DNA of 64,000 nucleotides from Bacillus_BD sp963708895 (GCA_963708895.1 CAVPUE010000002.1:1-64000); one strand, 5' to 3'; shown: positions 18,473-29,059, counted from the first letter of the stretch. Program-made: numbers and translations. The notes: a model not told the origin generated them from the sequence alone.

Positions 18473-20200
18473 ATCCCTTGATCTAAATCATAAAGCTGTT
18501 GATATCGTTCATTTGTTTCCATTAGCTCCTGGTGGGAACCGTTCATGGTGATTTTACCGTTATCTATAAAAAGAACTTTGTCCATTTTTTCGATCCCAAT
18601 TAAATGATGGGTGACCCAAATAATCGTTTTATCTTTCAAAGCGGTAAAAATAGTATCAAGTAAAAGTCTTTCTGTTTGTGGGTCAAGTCCAACGGTTGGC
18701 TCATCAAGAATGACGATAGGGGTATCTTTTAACAAGTATTCGCGCTAAAGCAATTCTTTGTCGCTCCCCGCCAGAGAATCGTTGACCACTTTCCTCCATC
18801 TGTGTATTCATCCCCCTTGGCAGAGAATGAATATAGTCATCTAGCCTAACCTGCTTGATCACATTCTCTATTTCTTCGTTTGTTGCATGCTGATTTCCTA
18901 GCTTTATATTATTTTTAACCGTAGTAGCAAATAAATAGGGTTTTTGATTTAAGACACTTATCATATCAAAAATATTTTCGCCATACTGCTCAGGTGAATA
19001 TCCGTTAATTTTAATATCCCCTTCGGTAGCTGTGATTGCCCCTAGTAACAATTGAATAAGGGTTGATTTCCCAGCACCACTTTTTCCAAGAATAGCGATT
19101 TTCTTTCCTTGGGGGATTGTAACGGAAATGTCCCTAATTGCATCTTTTGATTCCTGTTCATATCGATAATAAACATGTTTCATTTGTATTGGTGCCTGTG
19201 AAGATACAGGGACTGTTTCTTCTCGATTAAGCGTTTGTTTAGGTACAAATTGCTCAATTGTATTTAATCGTTGTAAGGATGCAGAATAAGTTGGAAAACG
19301 TTCAATGGCATGTGAGATTGGAATCAGTGACTCTGCAATCGGAATGGTAACAAGCGTAAAGGCTGCAATATAAGTTGGAGCGATTGCTCCTGCTTGTGCT
19401 TGCGTTCCAGACCAAATACCCATGAAAATTAAGATGAATCCAGTGATGATTTGCAATTGAAAGGCACGAGATTGATTCCAATGACTAATGGTTTTATCGA
19501 TATGATTGTTTTCTTTACTATCCTTAATGAACTGATTAATGAACTTTTCTTTTTGTCCGCTTATGACCCAATCCCCCAAACCAAATATAGTATCTGTTAA
19601 GGTTTGATAAAGGCGACTTCTTTTCTGCTTTTGTTGTATTTGTCTCTTTTTCAAAAGATAAAGTGAGAAGAGGGGATAAACAAAAACAATAATCCCTAGA
19701 CAAAAGGCAATCCATAAAGCAAACTTCCAATCAAAAACGGCTAATGAGAGTATGGCTGCTACATAAAGAATGAAACCAATTAAAGTTGGAAAAATCGTCC
19801 GGATATAAACGTCCTGCAAATGTTCGATGTCGTCTGCTAAAGTTCCAAGTAAATCTCCCGTTTGAAAACGTGAGCGAATGAATAATGCTTGAGGTTCAAT
19901 GATTGCATATAATTTCACCCTCATCTGCGAGAGTATTTTTAGTACGGCATTATGACTTGCTAATCGTTCTAGATAATGGGTTACAGCACGGGATATCCCA
20001 AATGTTCGTACTAAAACCACTGGTACGTATACCATTAAGATATTTTCAGGTCTTTGAGCCGTCCGAGAAATGAGGTATCCGGATGTAAAGGTAAGCATAG
20101 AAGCTCCGATGACGGTTAATAAACCAAATAGAATCGTTAACCAGATCGAGCTTTGATATTGTTTTAAATAGGGAAAAATATATTTTTGATAAAGTTTCAT
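18469..20200 (-). CDS. cydC: Thiol reductant ABC exporter subunit CydC (frameshifted in this sequence)
   Basis: ABC half-transporter: six membrane spans in the first ~300 residues, Walker A GKSGAGKST and signature SGGERQRIALARIL. The Walker B VILDEPTVGLD lies in the next frame. The break is at 18731-18736, where one extra base follows ARIL; corrected length is 576 residues. With CydD it exports cysteine/glutathione-type thiols, needed to assemble cytochrome bd. It overlaps cydD by four bases. B. subtilis nomenclature swaps the letters (second ABC gene = CydD). Confidence 0.9.
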
Positions 20201-21927
20201 CCAAGGATACCTCCTTTCTGAGCATTAATGAGTTGAAAATAAGAGCCTTTTCTCGCAAGTAATTCTTGATGTGTACCGGATTCTACTATTTTTCCATTTT
20301 CTATGACCAAAATCGTATCCATTTCACGCATCCAATGAAGGCGATGAGTAGCAAAAAAGACAAGTTTATTGGTCATTAAAGGCAAAATTAAACGCTTAAT
20401 ATCATGCTCTGTTTCAATATCCAAATGGGCTGTCGGTTCATCAAATAACATGATTGGTCGATTGACTAGCAAGGATCTTGTTAGGGCAATTCTTTGTTCT
20501 TCTCCACCACTTAAAACACGTCCACCTTGGCCAATACGCTCATTTAATCCATTTGGTAATTGTGATACTAATTCGGTAAGTCCTGTTACTGCAATCGCGT
20601 CTTCCATTTCTTCTTCTGTTGCATTCGGCGCATATAAACGAATGTTATCCGCAATCGTCCCTGCAAAAATATAGGGGTGTTGCGGGATATAGGATATTTG
20701 TTTTTGCCAATTGATATTGGAGAAAGAGTCTAGCTTTGTTCCGTTTATAGAAATGGATCCGTCTTTAATACTAGAAAAACCAGATAATATATCAATTAAT
20801 GTTGATTTTCCAGCTCCTGATGCCCCAATAATCCCAATCTTTTGAAACCCATTTACCTCAAAGGTTATATCCTCGAGAATCAGTTTATCTTCTGTATCTG
20901 TTTGTTTCGTAAGATTCTGTACAGAAAGTGTGCTAGTTGCTGTCCATTGTGGTACTTCTAATGGGTTATGATTATTGCTTAGTGTAGGTTTCGATAATAA
21001 CTTATTGATTTGTTTACCAGCATCTTTCCCATCCATTGTCGCATGATAGTCATTTCCTAAATCACGAATCGGCTGAAAGTACTCAGGTGCTAAAATCAGA
21101 ATCGTTAATGCCGCTTGGAGTCCGATTCCACCATCAATTAGACGTATACCAAGCTCGACTGCAACGACTGCCACTGAAAGGCTTGAAAAGAAATCTAACG
21201 AGAATGATGACAGAAAAGCTAATCGTAATGACTTATTGGTGGCAATACGATATTTTTCACTTACGACTTCTATCGCATTTTGATGGGATTTACTTCTACC
21301 TAAATACTTTAATGTTAGTAGTCCTCGTAATGAATCAACGAAATGCCGTGATAACAGTTGATAAGATCCCCATTGAGCGTTAGCGTATTTCTGCGCAACT
21401 AATCCTAAAAGAATTAAGAAAGCGATAAGAATGGGCATCGTGAGAATGAGGACAATACCAGAGATTGTATCGAAGGCAAATACATAGATGAGAACAGCGA
21501 TAGGAATCACCATCATGGAAATCGCTCTCGGAATGAATAGTTCTAAGTAAGTTCGAAAACTTGGAATACCTTCCAAAGCGAGTGTAATCATATTTCCAGA
21601 ACCACTTTTCCCAATTCCGCGTGGTCCTAACTCAAATAGTTTACGAATTAAACTCTCTTGAACAGCAGAGGCAGTATTTTCAGCGAATCGATAAGCTAGT
21701 CTTTCTTTTAACCATTGTATGAAATGTCGTAAAAAATGAGCGATGATAAATCCAGTAAAAAAGGGAAGGACAGCAGACGGCGCTGTCCCATTAAACATAT
21801 AAGTAATTGCTTTTGCTAAAAATATCGCTCCAACGATAATTGTAATTCCTTGTAGTACTGTTAGGATTCCAACTATGAACATATGTGGCTTTATTCCTTT
21901 ATAGTGGAAAAGATATTTATCCATCAA
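20197..21927 (-). CDS. cydD: Thiol reductant ABC exporter subunit CydD
   Basis: 576-residue intact ABC half-transporter with six membrane helices, Walker A GASGAGKST, signature LSGGEEQRIAL and Walker B IMLFDEPTAHLD. The HFVDSLRGLLTLKYLGRSK loop is typical of CydD. It forms a heterodimer with CydC at the cytoplasmic membrane. Four-base overlaps with both cydB and cydC indicate translational coupling in a cydABDC operon. Confidence 0.93.
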   Translation of the reverse strand: MMDKYLFHYKGIKPHMFIVGILTVLQGITIIVGAIFLAKAITYMFNGTAPSAVLPFFTGFIIAHFLRHFIQWLKERLAYRFAENTASAVQESLIRKLFELGPRGIGKSGSGNMITLALEGIPSFRTYLELFIPRAISMMVIPIAVLIYVFAFDTISGIVLILTMPILIAFLILLGLVAQKYANAQWGSYQLLSRHFVDSLRGLLTLKYLGRSKSHQNAIEVVSEKYRIATNKSLRLAFLSSFSLDFFSSLSVAVVAVELGIRLIDGGIGLQAALTILILAPEYFQPIRDLGNDYHATMDGKDAGKQINKLLSKPTLSNNHNPLEVPQWTATSTLSVQNLTKQTDTEDKLILEDITFEVNGFQKIGIIGASGAGKSTLIDILSGFSSIKDGSISINGTKLDSFSNINWQKQISYIPQHPYIFAGTIADNIRLYAPNATEEEMEDAIAVTGLTELVSQLPNGLNERIGQGGRVLSGGEEQRIALTRSLLVNRPIMLFDEPTAHLDIETEHDIKRLILPLMTNKLVFFATHRLHWMREMDTILVIENGKIVESGTHQELLARKGSYFQLINAQKGGILG

Positions 21928-22937
21928 TATTCTAAATGCTCCTTAGGTGTTACACGTTTACGGAAAACGTAGTAACTCCAAATAGTATAGGCGAGAACAA
22001 TTGGAACCAATGTTATAGCCACAATCGTCATCACTTTAAGTGAATATTCTCCAGAAGCAGCATTATACACGGTTAAATTATTAGCTATGTCTGTTGAACT
22101 GATCATCACATTTGGGAATAAGGCAATAAAGAATGATGCAGTTACAAGTATAATGATTAAACCAGTTGCTGTAAAACTCAAACCTTCTTTTTTGTTCTTT
22201 AATAAAGAGTATAACGCTAAGTAAAGAACAATAGCCAATGCATATACTGGAATCAGGATGTTTCCTCTGTCAGCGAAAGCGTTTGTATAAACCCCTGTTA
22301 ATACGACGAATAATACAATGACAGTACCGACAGCAATGTATAATTTTCTTGCTTGCGCATTTGCTCTATGACGAATGTCACCATCTGTTTTCAATTGAAT
22401 AAACATTAATCCGTGCAAATAACATAATAAGGTAACGGCTAATCCACCGACTACTGTGTATAAATTAACGATATCGAAGAAACCTGCATACATATTCATC
22501 TCTGAATCAATCGGTACCCCTTTAATTAGACTTGAAAACAGGACACCTACTAAAAATGGTGGTAAAAGACTGCCAAGTAAAATCGACCAATCCCATGTTT
22601 TTTTCCATTTTGAAGATTCTAGTTTTCCTCTGAATTCAAATGCTACCCCGCGGGCAATTAATGCAAGCAATAAGACAACAAATGGTAAATAATAACCGCT
22701 GAAAAGTGTCGCATACCAATGTGGAAAGGCAGCAAACATCGCACCACCAGCTGTAATCAACCAAACTTCATTGGCATCCCAAAAGGGTCCAATTGAATTA
22801 ATTAATACACGTTTTTCAATTTCATTTTTGGCAAGAAACCTTGTGCTCATGCCAACACCAAAGTCAAATCCTTCTAAAAAGAGAAAGCCAACGAATAGTA
22901 CAGCAACAAGAATAAACCAAAACTCACTCAGTTGCAT
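21924..22937 (-). CDS. cydB: Cytochrome bd quinol oxidase subunit II
   Basis: About 337 residues with eight or nine membrane spans and the CydB signature FLEGFDFGVGM near residue 20. WDANEVWLITAGGAMFAAFPHWYA follows at about 50. It stabilises the haem-binding CydA subunit and contributes to the proton pathway. The ATG at 22937 has AGGGGGTG seven bases upstream; a GTG nine bases earlier is less likely. The start lies inside the end of cydA, so the two are coupled. Confidence 0.95.
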   Translation of the reverse strand: MQLSEFWFILVAVLFVGFLFLEGFDFGVGMSTRFLAKNEIEKRVLINSIGPFWDANEVWLITAGGAMFAAFPHWYATLFSGYYLPFVVLLLALIARGVAFEFRGKLESSKWKKTWDWSILLGSLLPPFLVGVLFSSLIKGVPIDSEMNMYAGFFDIVNLYTVVGGLAVTLLCYLHGLMFIQLKTDGDIRHRANAQARKLYIAVGTVIVLFVVLTGVYTNAFADRGNILIPVYALAIVLYLALYSLLKNKKEGLSFTATGLIIILVTASFFIALFPNVMISSTDIANNLTVYNAASGEYSLKVMTIVAITLVPIVLAYTIWSYYVFRKRVTPKEHLEY

Positions 22938-24328
22938 GTGTAACACCCCCTGTATTAAATGGATCTGTCGTATTGATGTCCTCTTTTTGTTTTACGAAAG
23001 GTCCTTCTTTTATGACTTTTAAGAATAATTTAACCATGGCAATCGCGAGTAGTGTGTATACCAATGAGAATGCAACTAATGAAAAAAGAACGGTACCTGC
23101 TGTTACGTTTGGAGAAACGGCGATCGCTGTTTTCATTAATCCATTTACAATCCAAGGTTGACGACCAATTTCAGACATAATCCATCCAGCAGAATTGGCA
23201 ATGAACGGGAAGAAAATGGTAGCAACCATTATTTTTAAATAAGTGCTTTTACTTGCTAATGTACCACGCCAGTTCCAATAGAGACCGAATAAGCTTAATA
23301 AAATTAGGACTCCACCAAGGCCAGCCATGATTCTGAAACTCCAGAAGGTTGTTTTAACAGGTGGAATATAATTACCTTCCCCATATTGTTGTTCATATTC
23401 TGCTTGAAGCGTGTTCATTCCATCGACTTTTCCTTTGAATTCTCCATAAGCTAAAAAGCTTAACATATATGGAAGTTCTAGTCGGAAGGAGGTATCTTTA
23501 TTTTCTGTATCGATATTGGCAATGACTGTCCAAGCGGCTGGGTCACCACTATCTTCATACAATCCTTCAGCAGCTGCCATTTTCATTGGTTGCGCTGCCA
23601 TAAGGTAAGTTGATTGTGAGTGGCCGGAAAAGGCGATACCAAGGCTTGAAATTATACCAACAATTAATCCGATTGTGACGGATCGTTTAAAGAAATCAAG
23701 GTCACGTTTTTTCAAGAAATTGAAAGCACTAATTCCTACAACAAAGAATGCTCCAGTTGCTAATGCTCCAAAAATAACGTGAGGGAACGCGACTAATAAT
23801 TTAGGATTTGTAATAACTGGCAAAGAAATCTGTCGTTTCCGCACGTCCATTTCGGAGCGCATAGCCAACAGGATTTTGCATAAATGAATTGGCTGCAAGT
23901 ATCCAAAATGCTGATAACATGGTACCGATTGATACAAGCCAAATACAGGCTAAGTGCAATTTTTTAGGTAACTTGTCCCACCCAAAAACCCATAGACCAA
24001 TAAAAGTAGACTCAAGAAAGAATGCTAATAGTGCTTCAATAGCAAGTGGGGCACCAAATACATCCCCCATAAATCGTGAGTAGTTAGACCAGTTCATTCC
24101 AAATTGAAATTCTTGAATAATACCAGTTACAATTCCAACAGCAAAATTAATGAGAAAGAATTTGCCCCAAAATTGTGTCATTTTCTTGTATACTTCTTTT
24201 TTCTTCACAACGTACAGAGTTTGCATTATGGCAATAATGAATACTAACCCAATGGATAATGGTACGAATATAAAGTGAAAAAGAGTAGTTGATGCGAATT
24301 GAATTCTTGCTAATATCAGACTTTCCAT
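22924..24328 (-). CDS. cydA: Cytochrome bd quinol oxidase subunit I (frameshifted in this sequence)
   Basis: Catalytic haem b558/b595/d subunit that oxidises menaquinol and reduces oxygen. The N-terminal His18 (LFHFIFVPLSIG) is a haem ligand, and the GNYIPP-type Q-loop region is near residues 280-290. A single extra base at 23815-23820 splits it after GRAETTDFFA; deleting it joins VITNPKLLVAFPHVIFGAL and gives 467 residues, normal for Bacillus. It leads the cyd operon. All functional segments survive, so error is more likely than decay. Confidence 0.92.
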
Positions 24329-24384
24329 TACTTTTTACCCCCTTAACAATATTTTCTTTATAACTTAACTATAGCAAAATGGTA

Positions 24385-24399
24385 TTGTGACTTTGTGAA
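24385..24399 (-). promoter_or_regulatory. Possible Rex-type half sites upstream of cydA
   Basis: Two TTGTGA half sites (24385-24390 and 24393-24398) lie ~60 bases before the cydA start. Redox repressor Rex binds TTGTGAA-n4-TTCACAA and controls cyd genes in Bacillus, but the opposite half site is not convincing here. Confidence 0.25.
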
Positions 24400-24562
24400 C
24401 ATTTTGGGGATATATTATTACAATTTTAGGAAATCAAAGAAAATGTGATGTTGGTTGTTGACAAAATTATTTTAAAATAAATACTCTGTTATAAAGCTAG
24501 TGTTGGTGTCTAAAAAGTGGTTAGTCCAGCTATAAATAATAGGAGATGTTTAAACAATCACA

Positions 24563-24602
24563 AAAAAACTCCTCTAACACTTTTGATAGAGGAGTTTTCG
24601 TT
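24563..24602 (-). terminator. Terminator of the yhdP-type gene
   Basis: AAAACTCCTCTA / TAGAGGAGTTTT stem. On the minus strand it is followed by a run of seven T, about 40 bases after the yhdP stop. It lies in the 315-base gap between cydA and yhdP. Confidence 0.85.
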
Positions 24603-24643
24603 ATTTATATATAGTTTTCTTGCATAATTTAGTGGCAAAACTA

Positions 24644-26044
24644 TTAAGAGTAGGCTTTTGATTGTGGTGTTAATGTTACACGGGACGAAAGATTCACATT
24701 TTCAGTTTCGTTTAACACTAACAATGGACCTTCAATTTTTTCTTCAGCATTGACTATTTTCGTTACTTCTACATACTTAACATGGTGGTCTTCCATATCA
24801 ATAATTTTAAAGGAATAGGATCCTAAATAAATAATGTCGCCTTGTTTCGCTTCATAGTTTTCAGTTAGAATCCAACCGCCTATGGTATCAATATCTTCGT
24901 CATTTAGATCTAAGTTAAGTAGGTCATTGACTTCACTGATAAGAACTTTTGATTCAATGATAAAGTGCTCATCATTCAATTTTCGAATTTCTGGTATTTC
25001 ATCTGTATCAAATTCATCGCGAATTTCTCCAACAATTTCTTCTATAATATCTTCTACTGTCACAAGACCCGATGTACCGCCATATTCATCCATAAGGATT
25101 GCCATATGAATCCGTTCCTTTTGCATTTTAACAAGCAAATCTTGAATAGGGGCATTTTCTATAACTTTAATAATGGGACGAATATATGACTTAAGTGTTT
25201 TTGACTTTAGATCTTCATCACCTAAAATATCGGTCAAAATTTCTTTTAAGTTAATAAGTCCAATGATATGATCTTTATCACCGTCAATTACTGGGAACCG
25301 TGTGAATTTTTCGACATGTGCAATCGAAAGGAAATCTTCCAATGTTTGGTCCTTTGATAAAGAAACCATTTCTGTTCTTGGAACCATAATTTCCTTTGCA
25401 ATTCGATCATCAAATTCGAAAATTTTATTAACATACTTAAACTCAGATTGGTTGATCTCACCATTTTTATAGCTGTCCGACAGGATGATTCTTAATTCTT
25501 CTTCTGAATGTGCTTCTTCATGACCCGAAATACGTTTAAGACCGAACAGACCTGTTATCAATCGCGCAGAACCATTTAATAACCAAATAAATGGATACAT
25601 GACCCTATAAAAAGCAATCAATGGGCGTGCTGTTAATAAGGTAATCTTCTCCGTTTTTTGAATGGCTACTGTTTTAGGAGCCAGCTCCCCAACGACCACG
25701 TGTAAAAAGGTCATAATCGCAAAGGCAAAAGCGATTGAGAGAATAGAAGTTAAAGAGCTTGGTAGATGAAAAAATGAGAGTACTGGATAGAATAGATGCT
25801 CAAATGTTGGTTCGCCCAGTGCTCCAATTCCGAGGGCAGTTATCGTAATTCCTAACTGACAAGCGGAAAGGTATTCATCAAGGTTCGTAATGATTTTTTT
25901 CGCAGCGACTGCATTTTTATTTCCTTCTTCAATTAACTGGTCAATTCTTGAAGTTCTAACTTTCACAATAGCAAATTCAGAAGTTACAAAGAATGCCGTT
26001 AAAGCAATTAAAATGGCAATAATAACCAAGTTTAATATGTCCAA
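24644..26044 (-). CDS. yhdP: HlyC/CorC-family membrane protein (YhdP/MpfA type)
   Basis: 466 residues. An N-terminal DUF21/CNNM membrane domain (about 1-190, with four hydrophobic segments) is followed by a pair of CBS domains (MVPRTEMVSLSKDQTLEDFL near 225 and a second copy near 285-345). The C-terminal CorC_HlyC domain ends near 440. B. subtilis YhdP (MpfA) is implicated in magnesium efflux. The ATG at 26044 follows an AAGGA site. A MerR-type regulator gene lies directly upstream, as with the yhdP-yhdQ pair in B. subtilis. Confidence 0.87.
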   Translation of the reverse strand: MDILNLVIIAILIALTAFFVTSEFAIVKVRTSRIDQLIEEGNKNAVAAKKIITNLDEYLSACQLGITITALGIGALGEPTFEHLFYPVLSFFHLPSSLTSILSIAFAFAIMTFLHVVVGELAPKTVAIQKTEKITLLTARPLIAFYRVMYPFIWLLNGSARLITGLFGLKRISGHEEAHSEEELRIILSDSYKNGEINQSEFKYVNKIFEFDDRIAKEIMVPRTEMVSLSKDQTLEDFLSIAHVEKFTRFPVIDGDKDHIIGLINLKEILTDILGDEDLKSKTLKSYIRPIIKVIENAPIQDLLVKMQKERIHMAILMDEYGGTSGLVTVEDIIEEIVGEIRDEFDTDEIPEIRKLNDEHFIIESKVLISEVNDLLNLDLNDEDIDTIGGWILTENYEAKQGDIIYLGSYSFKIIDMEDHHVKYVEVTKIVNAEEKIEGPLLVLNETENVNLSSRVTLTPQSKAYS

Positions 26045-26104
26045 ATAGATTTCCTTATCCTGAAGACAGGAAAGGAGTCACCTCCTGATAAATAAAAAAA
26101 TGTA

Positions 26105-26517
26105 TTAACTTGTTATTTTCAATAGCGACTCGATTAATGCTGAGCCTTCTTCATTAAGTTTCTTTGACAACGGATCTTTTTTGTACTGATCAATGATAGG
26201 TAATAAATCCGATAAATCTTTTTGTAACTGTTTGATTTGGTTTGTAACTGTTTCCATTTGTTTTTCTACAACTATTTTCTCTAATGAATGATTATTATCC
26301 TTCATTTGTAGCTTTCTTTTTATTTCATATAGTGGTAGATGCATTTTTTTATATTCTTCAATTAATCTTAAATGCTTTACCGCTTCTTCATCGTATATGC
26401 GATAGTTACTTTTTGTGCGCTGTGCATGTAGTAACCCTAAGCTAGTGTAATAGTCAATCGTTCTCTTAGAAACATTTGCTATATTTGCTAATTCTCCAAT
26501 TCGGTAAAATACCCCAT
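26105..26517 (-). CDS. MerR-family transcriptional regulator (one-base break near its start)
   Basis: The N-terminal MerR helix-turn-helix reads YRIGELANIANVSKRTIDYY, followed by TSLGLLHAQ and YDEEAVKHLRLIEEYK. A long C-terminal coiled coil spans about 70-137. The ATG at 26517 has an ideal ribosome site (GAGGTGATC), but the frame needs one more base between 26506 and 26515, probably in the GGGG run. With it the protein is 137 residues. No cysteine-rich metal loop is visible, so the effector is unknown. It is located like yhdQ upstream of yhdP. Confidence 0.75.
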
Positions 26518-26542
26518 GGGATCACCTCAGGTTTTGTAATAG

Positions 26543-26722
26543 GTTCTTTTCGTTAAGCTTGTTGTTAAAATCCAAAGGCCGATTTTAACTTAGAAATAAG
26601 CTATTTTGTACCTTCGAATAAAATTTGCAGCTCTTTTCTCAAAAATAAAGTCCAATGTCAACGAGAGTACAAGTACAATTAGCTTTTATCTATCCAAAAG
26701 CAACAAACTTTGAGAAAAGAAC
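26543..26722 (+). repeat. Dispersed ~180-bp inverted-terminal repeat, copy A
   Basis: Begins GTTCTTTTCGTTAAGCTTG and ends as its near-complement CAAACTTTGAGAAAAGAAC, so it has ~25-bp imperfect terminal inverted repeats. The left part holds a core hairpin GTTAAAATC-n8-GATTTTAAC. It has no coding capacity. It shares its whole length with copies B and C, consistent with a MITE-like element. It sits between the MerR gene and the histidine kinase. Confidence 0.85.
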
Positions 26723-26974
26723 TTTGTTATTTTACTTTTTATTATAAAGTAGAACAAACTGTACAGTCAAACGTTATAGTTTGATTAAGATTTTATATTC
26801 ATTATATGTGGAAAAATAATACAATATGTATTCTAATTGTTAATTCTAATCCAATTATTTAACGGTGTAATATAATTGTAATGTATAAATCGCTAAAATA
26901 GAAGAAATGGGATTGTCTTATGTTGAAATATTCTGTAAAATTTAATAAAGCATGATTGATAGGAGGGGTGATGG

Positions 26975-28030
26975 TTGGAATTAATGAACAAAGGCCAAGG
27001 AAAACATTTTAATGAAAGTGAAGATGTAACAAATAAACGTCTTATTTTCAAACTATCTTTAGCTGGTTTTATTACTTATATTTCAAAAAATACAAAAGTA
27101 ATGATTGGTTATGAGCCTGAGGAATTAATTGGAACCCATATCAAAAACATCATGCATCATGAAGATTATGAAAAGGTAAGGGATAAATGTCAGTTTGAAG
27201 ATAATGAAGTATTTTCTTCCATTTTGCGTTTGTTCAAAAAGGATGGATATGTTTTGAGGGTCGATATAACCTTCACCAAAAGTATGCAAATAGATTCCGA
27301 ACATTCTTCGGAGTTCATTTGTTTTATTAATCTAGTGCAAGACAAACGGATCGAATATACAGATTTAATCGAAAATGAAAAGTTAAAAGTGGCTGGTCAA
27401 TTGGCAGCTGGTGTAGCACATGAAATTAAAAATCCGCTAACAAGTATCAAGGGATTTCTCCAATTAATGAAAGCGGATACCGTTTTAAATAAAAAGTACG
27501 TAGAGATTGTCGAAGGCGAAATTCAAAGACTAGAGAGTATTTCTAGTGAATTATTGGTCTTAGCTAAACCGCAAAAATATGAAATTGAATTACATGATTT
27601 GATGATTCTTGTTAAAGAGGTTATTTTACTTTTAGAAGCAGAGGCGCGCCAGAAAAGCATTCAATTTCAATTGGTTTCAGGTGATCAATCATTCATGATC
27701 TTATGTGATCGACATAAAGTAAAACAAGTTTTGATCAATATTGTTAAGAATGGAATTGAAGCGATGAATAAGGCTGGATCGATTACGGTTCGGTTATTTA
27801 AAGATTCGAATGATGTACAAGTTACGATTACCGATGAAGGGTGCGGAATTCCAGAAGAGTACTTAGAAAAGTTGGGTAATCCGTTCTTTTCAACAAAAAG
27901 TAAAGGGAATGGACTAGGTCTTATGGTTTGCCAAAAAATTATCTCAGAGCATAATGGGCATATATTAGTCGAATCTAAACAAAATGTCGGGACAACGTTT
28001 AAAATTAACATTCCTTTAGTAATGAATTAA
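26975..28030 (+). CDS. PAS-domain sensor histidine kinase
   Basis: 351 residues, soluble, without membrane segments. A PAS domain (about 22-125) is followed by HisKA with the phospho-accepting His149 (AGVAHEIKNPLTSIKGFLQ). The HATPase domain carries the N-box NIVKNGIEAM, G1 DEGCGIP and G2 GNGLGLMVC. The layout resembles the KinA/KinE-type sporulation kinases that feed the Spo0 phosphorelay, and no response regulator gene is adjacent. TTG 26975 is chosen because AGGAGGGG precedes it; ATG 26984 is the alternative. It is flanked by two direct copies of the 180-bp repeat. Confidence 0.88.
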   Translation: MELMNKGQGKHFNESEDVTNKRLIFKLSLAGFITYISKNTKVMIGYEPEELIGTHIKNIMHHEDYEKVRDKCQFEDNEVFSSILRLFKKDGYVLRVDITFTKSMQIDSEHSSEFICFINLVQDKRIEYTDLIENEKLKVAGQLAAGVAHEIKNPLTSIKGFLQLMKADTVLNKKYVEIVEGEIQRLESISSELLVLAKPQKYEIELHDLMILVKEVILLLEAEARQKSIQFQLVSGDQSFMILCDRHKVKQVLINIVKNGIEAMNKAGSITVRLFKDSNDVQVTITDEGCGIPEEYLEKLGNPFFSTKSKGNGLGLMVCQKIISEHNGHILVESKQNVGTTFKINIPLVMN

Positions 28031-28037
28031 ATACAAA

Positions 28038-28219
28038 GTCTGTTTTCGTAAAGTTTGTTGTTAAAATCCAAAGGCCGATTTTAACGTAGAAAGAGCTATT
28101 TTGCGCATTCGTATTATGTTTGCAGCTCTTTTCTCAAAAATATAAAGCTATACCAACATAAAAATAATGACAATTAGCTCTTTTTCTCTCTAAAAGCAAC
28201 AAATTTTGAGAAAAGAGCC
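28038..28219 (+). repeat. Dispersed ~180-bp repeat, copy B
   Basis: Full-length copy in the same orientation as copy A. It has the core hairpin GTTAAAATC-n8-GATTTTAAC, the internal TGCAGCTCTTTTCTCAAAAAT and the terminal AAAAGCAACAAATTTTGAG. It starts seven bases after the kinase stop codon, so it would be transcribed with it. Confidence 0.85.
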
Positions 28220-28229
28220 TATACAAAAC

Positions 28230-28277
28230 AAAAGCACCCTATTAAGGAGGTTATCGTATCCTTAAGTGGTTGCTTTT
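28230..28277. terminator. Bidirectional hairpin between kinase and GNAT genes
   Basis: AAAAGCA...AAGGA / TCCTT...TGCTTTT interrupted stem between two converging genes, A-rich on the left and T-rich on the right. Confidence 0.55.
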
Positions 28278-28323
28278 GTAGTTTACTTCATATTTGTAAA
28301 GTGCTGACTAATCGATAACCTTA

Positions 28324-28866
28324 TCAATTGACCCATTCATGAGAAAGGATCCCGTAAACGACAAGGTCATGATAATGATTATAAAGATATTCACCGTCGC
28401 GAATAATTCCTTCTTCCTTAAATCCCAAGCGTTTAGGGATTGCACGACTTTTGTCGTTTTGAATTCCACATCGAATTTCCACGCGATGTAGTTTGAGATA
28501 ATTGAAAATGTAATCTAATAATGCCTGAACACATTTTGTCATGATTCCTTTCCCTTCATAACCCTCACTTAAATAATAACCAATGCTCGTTTGCTTATTA
28601 TACCAGTCTATCGAGTGTAAGCCGATTACTCCAATGATTTGATGGCGATGCTTTATTCCTAATTGAAAACCATTATTATCATAATATTGTTTGAGCCAAC
28701 CCGAAATAATACCGTGATATTGAATAGGTGAAATAATATTATCGATCCATGGAAGCCATTGTCTGAAGTGCTCTCTATTTTCTTGAACTAACTGAAATAG
28801 AGATACACTATCTTGAATTTGGAGCAAATGTAATTGTGTATCCTTGTCAACATTTAATGTAAACAT
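28324..28866 (-). CDS. GNAT-family N-acetyltransferase, RimL-like
   Basis: About 180 residues with the GNAT fold: IIGVIGLHSIDW (beta4), then the acetyl-CoA loop GYEGKGIMTKCVQALLDYIF, and late IQNDKSRAIPKRLGFKEEGIIRDGEY. The last segment is typical of RimJ/RimL enzymes that acetylate ribosomal-protein N-termini, or of similar self-resistance enzymes. The ATG at 28866 is preferred; a TTG nine bases earlier is possible. The true substrate is unknown. Confidence 0.85.
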   Translation of the reverse strand: MFTLNVDKDTQLHLLQIQDSVSLFQLVQENREHFRQWLPWIDNIISPIQYHGIISGWLKQYYDNNGFQLGIKHRHQIIGVIGLHSIDWYNKQTSIGYYLSEGYEGKGIMTKCVQALLDYIFNYLKLHRVEIRCGIQNDKSRAIPKRLGFKEEGIIRDGEYLYNHYHDLVVYGILSHEWVN

Positions 28867-29010
28867 TTCTCCCAAATCCCTTCAAAATGTGAATTTTTTA
28901 ACTTGATCTACTGAAATAATAACAAAAGTTCCGAGAATTTGCTTTAAACATTTTGTATTAAAATGTATATTCAAAATTATATAATAATGTTCAGGAAATT
29001 GTTATAAAAA

Positions 29011-29029
29011 AGATAATCATTCTCAATTG
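29011..29029 (+). promoter_or_regulatory. Fur box upstream of feoA
   Basis: AGATAATCATTCTCA (29011-29025) matches the 7-1-7 Fur consensus TGATAATnATTATCA at 12 of 14 fixed positions. It lies ~35-50 bases before feoA, as expected for an iron-repressed ferrous-uptake operon. Confidence 0.7.
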
Positions 29030-29059
29030 AACATGGTAAAATAATCTTGGGTGATGAGG

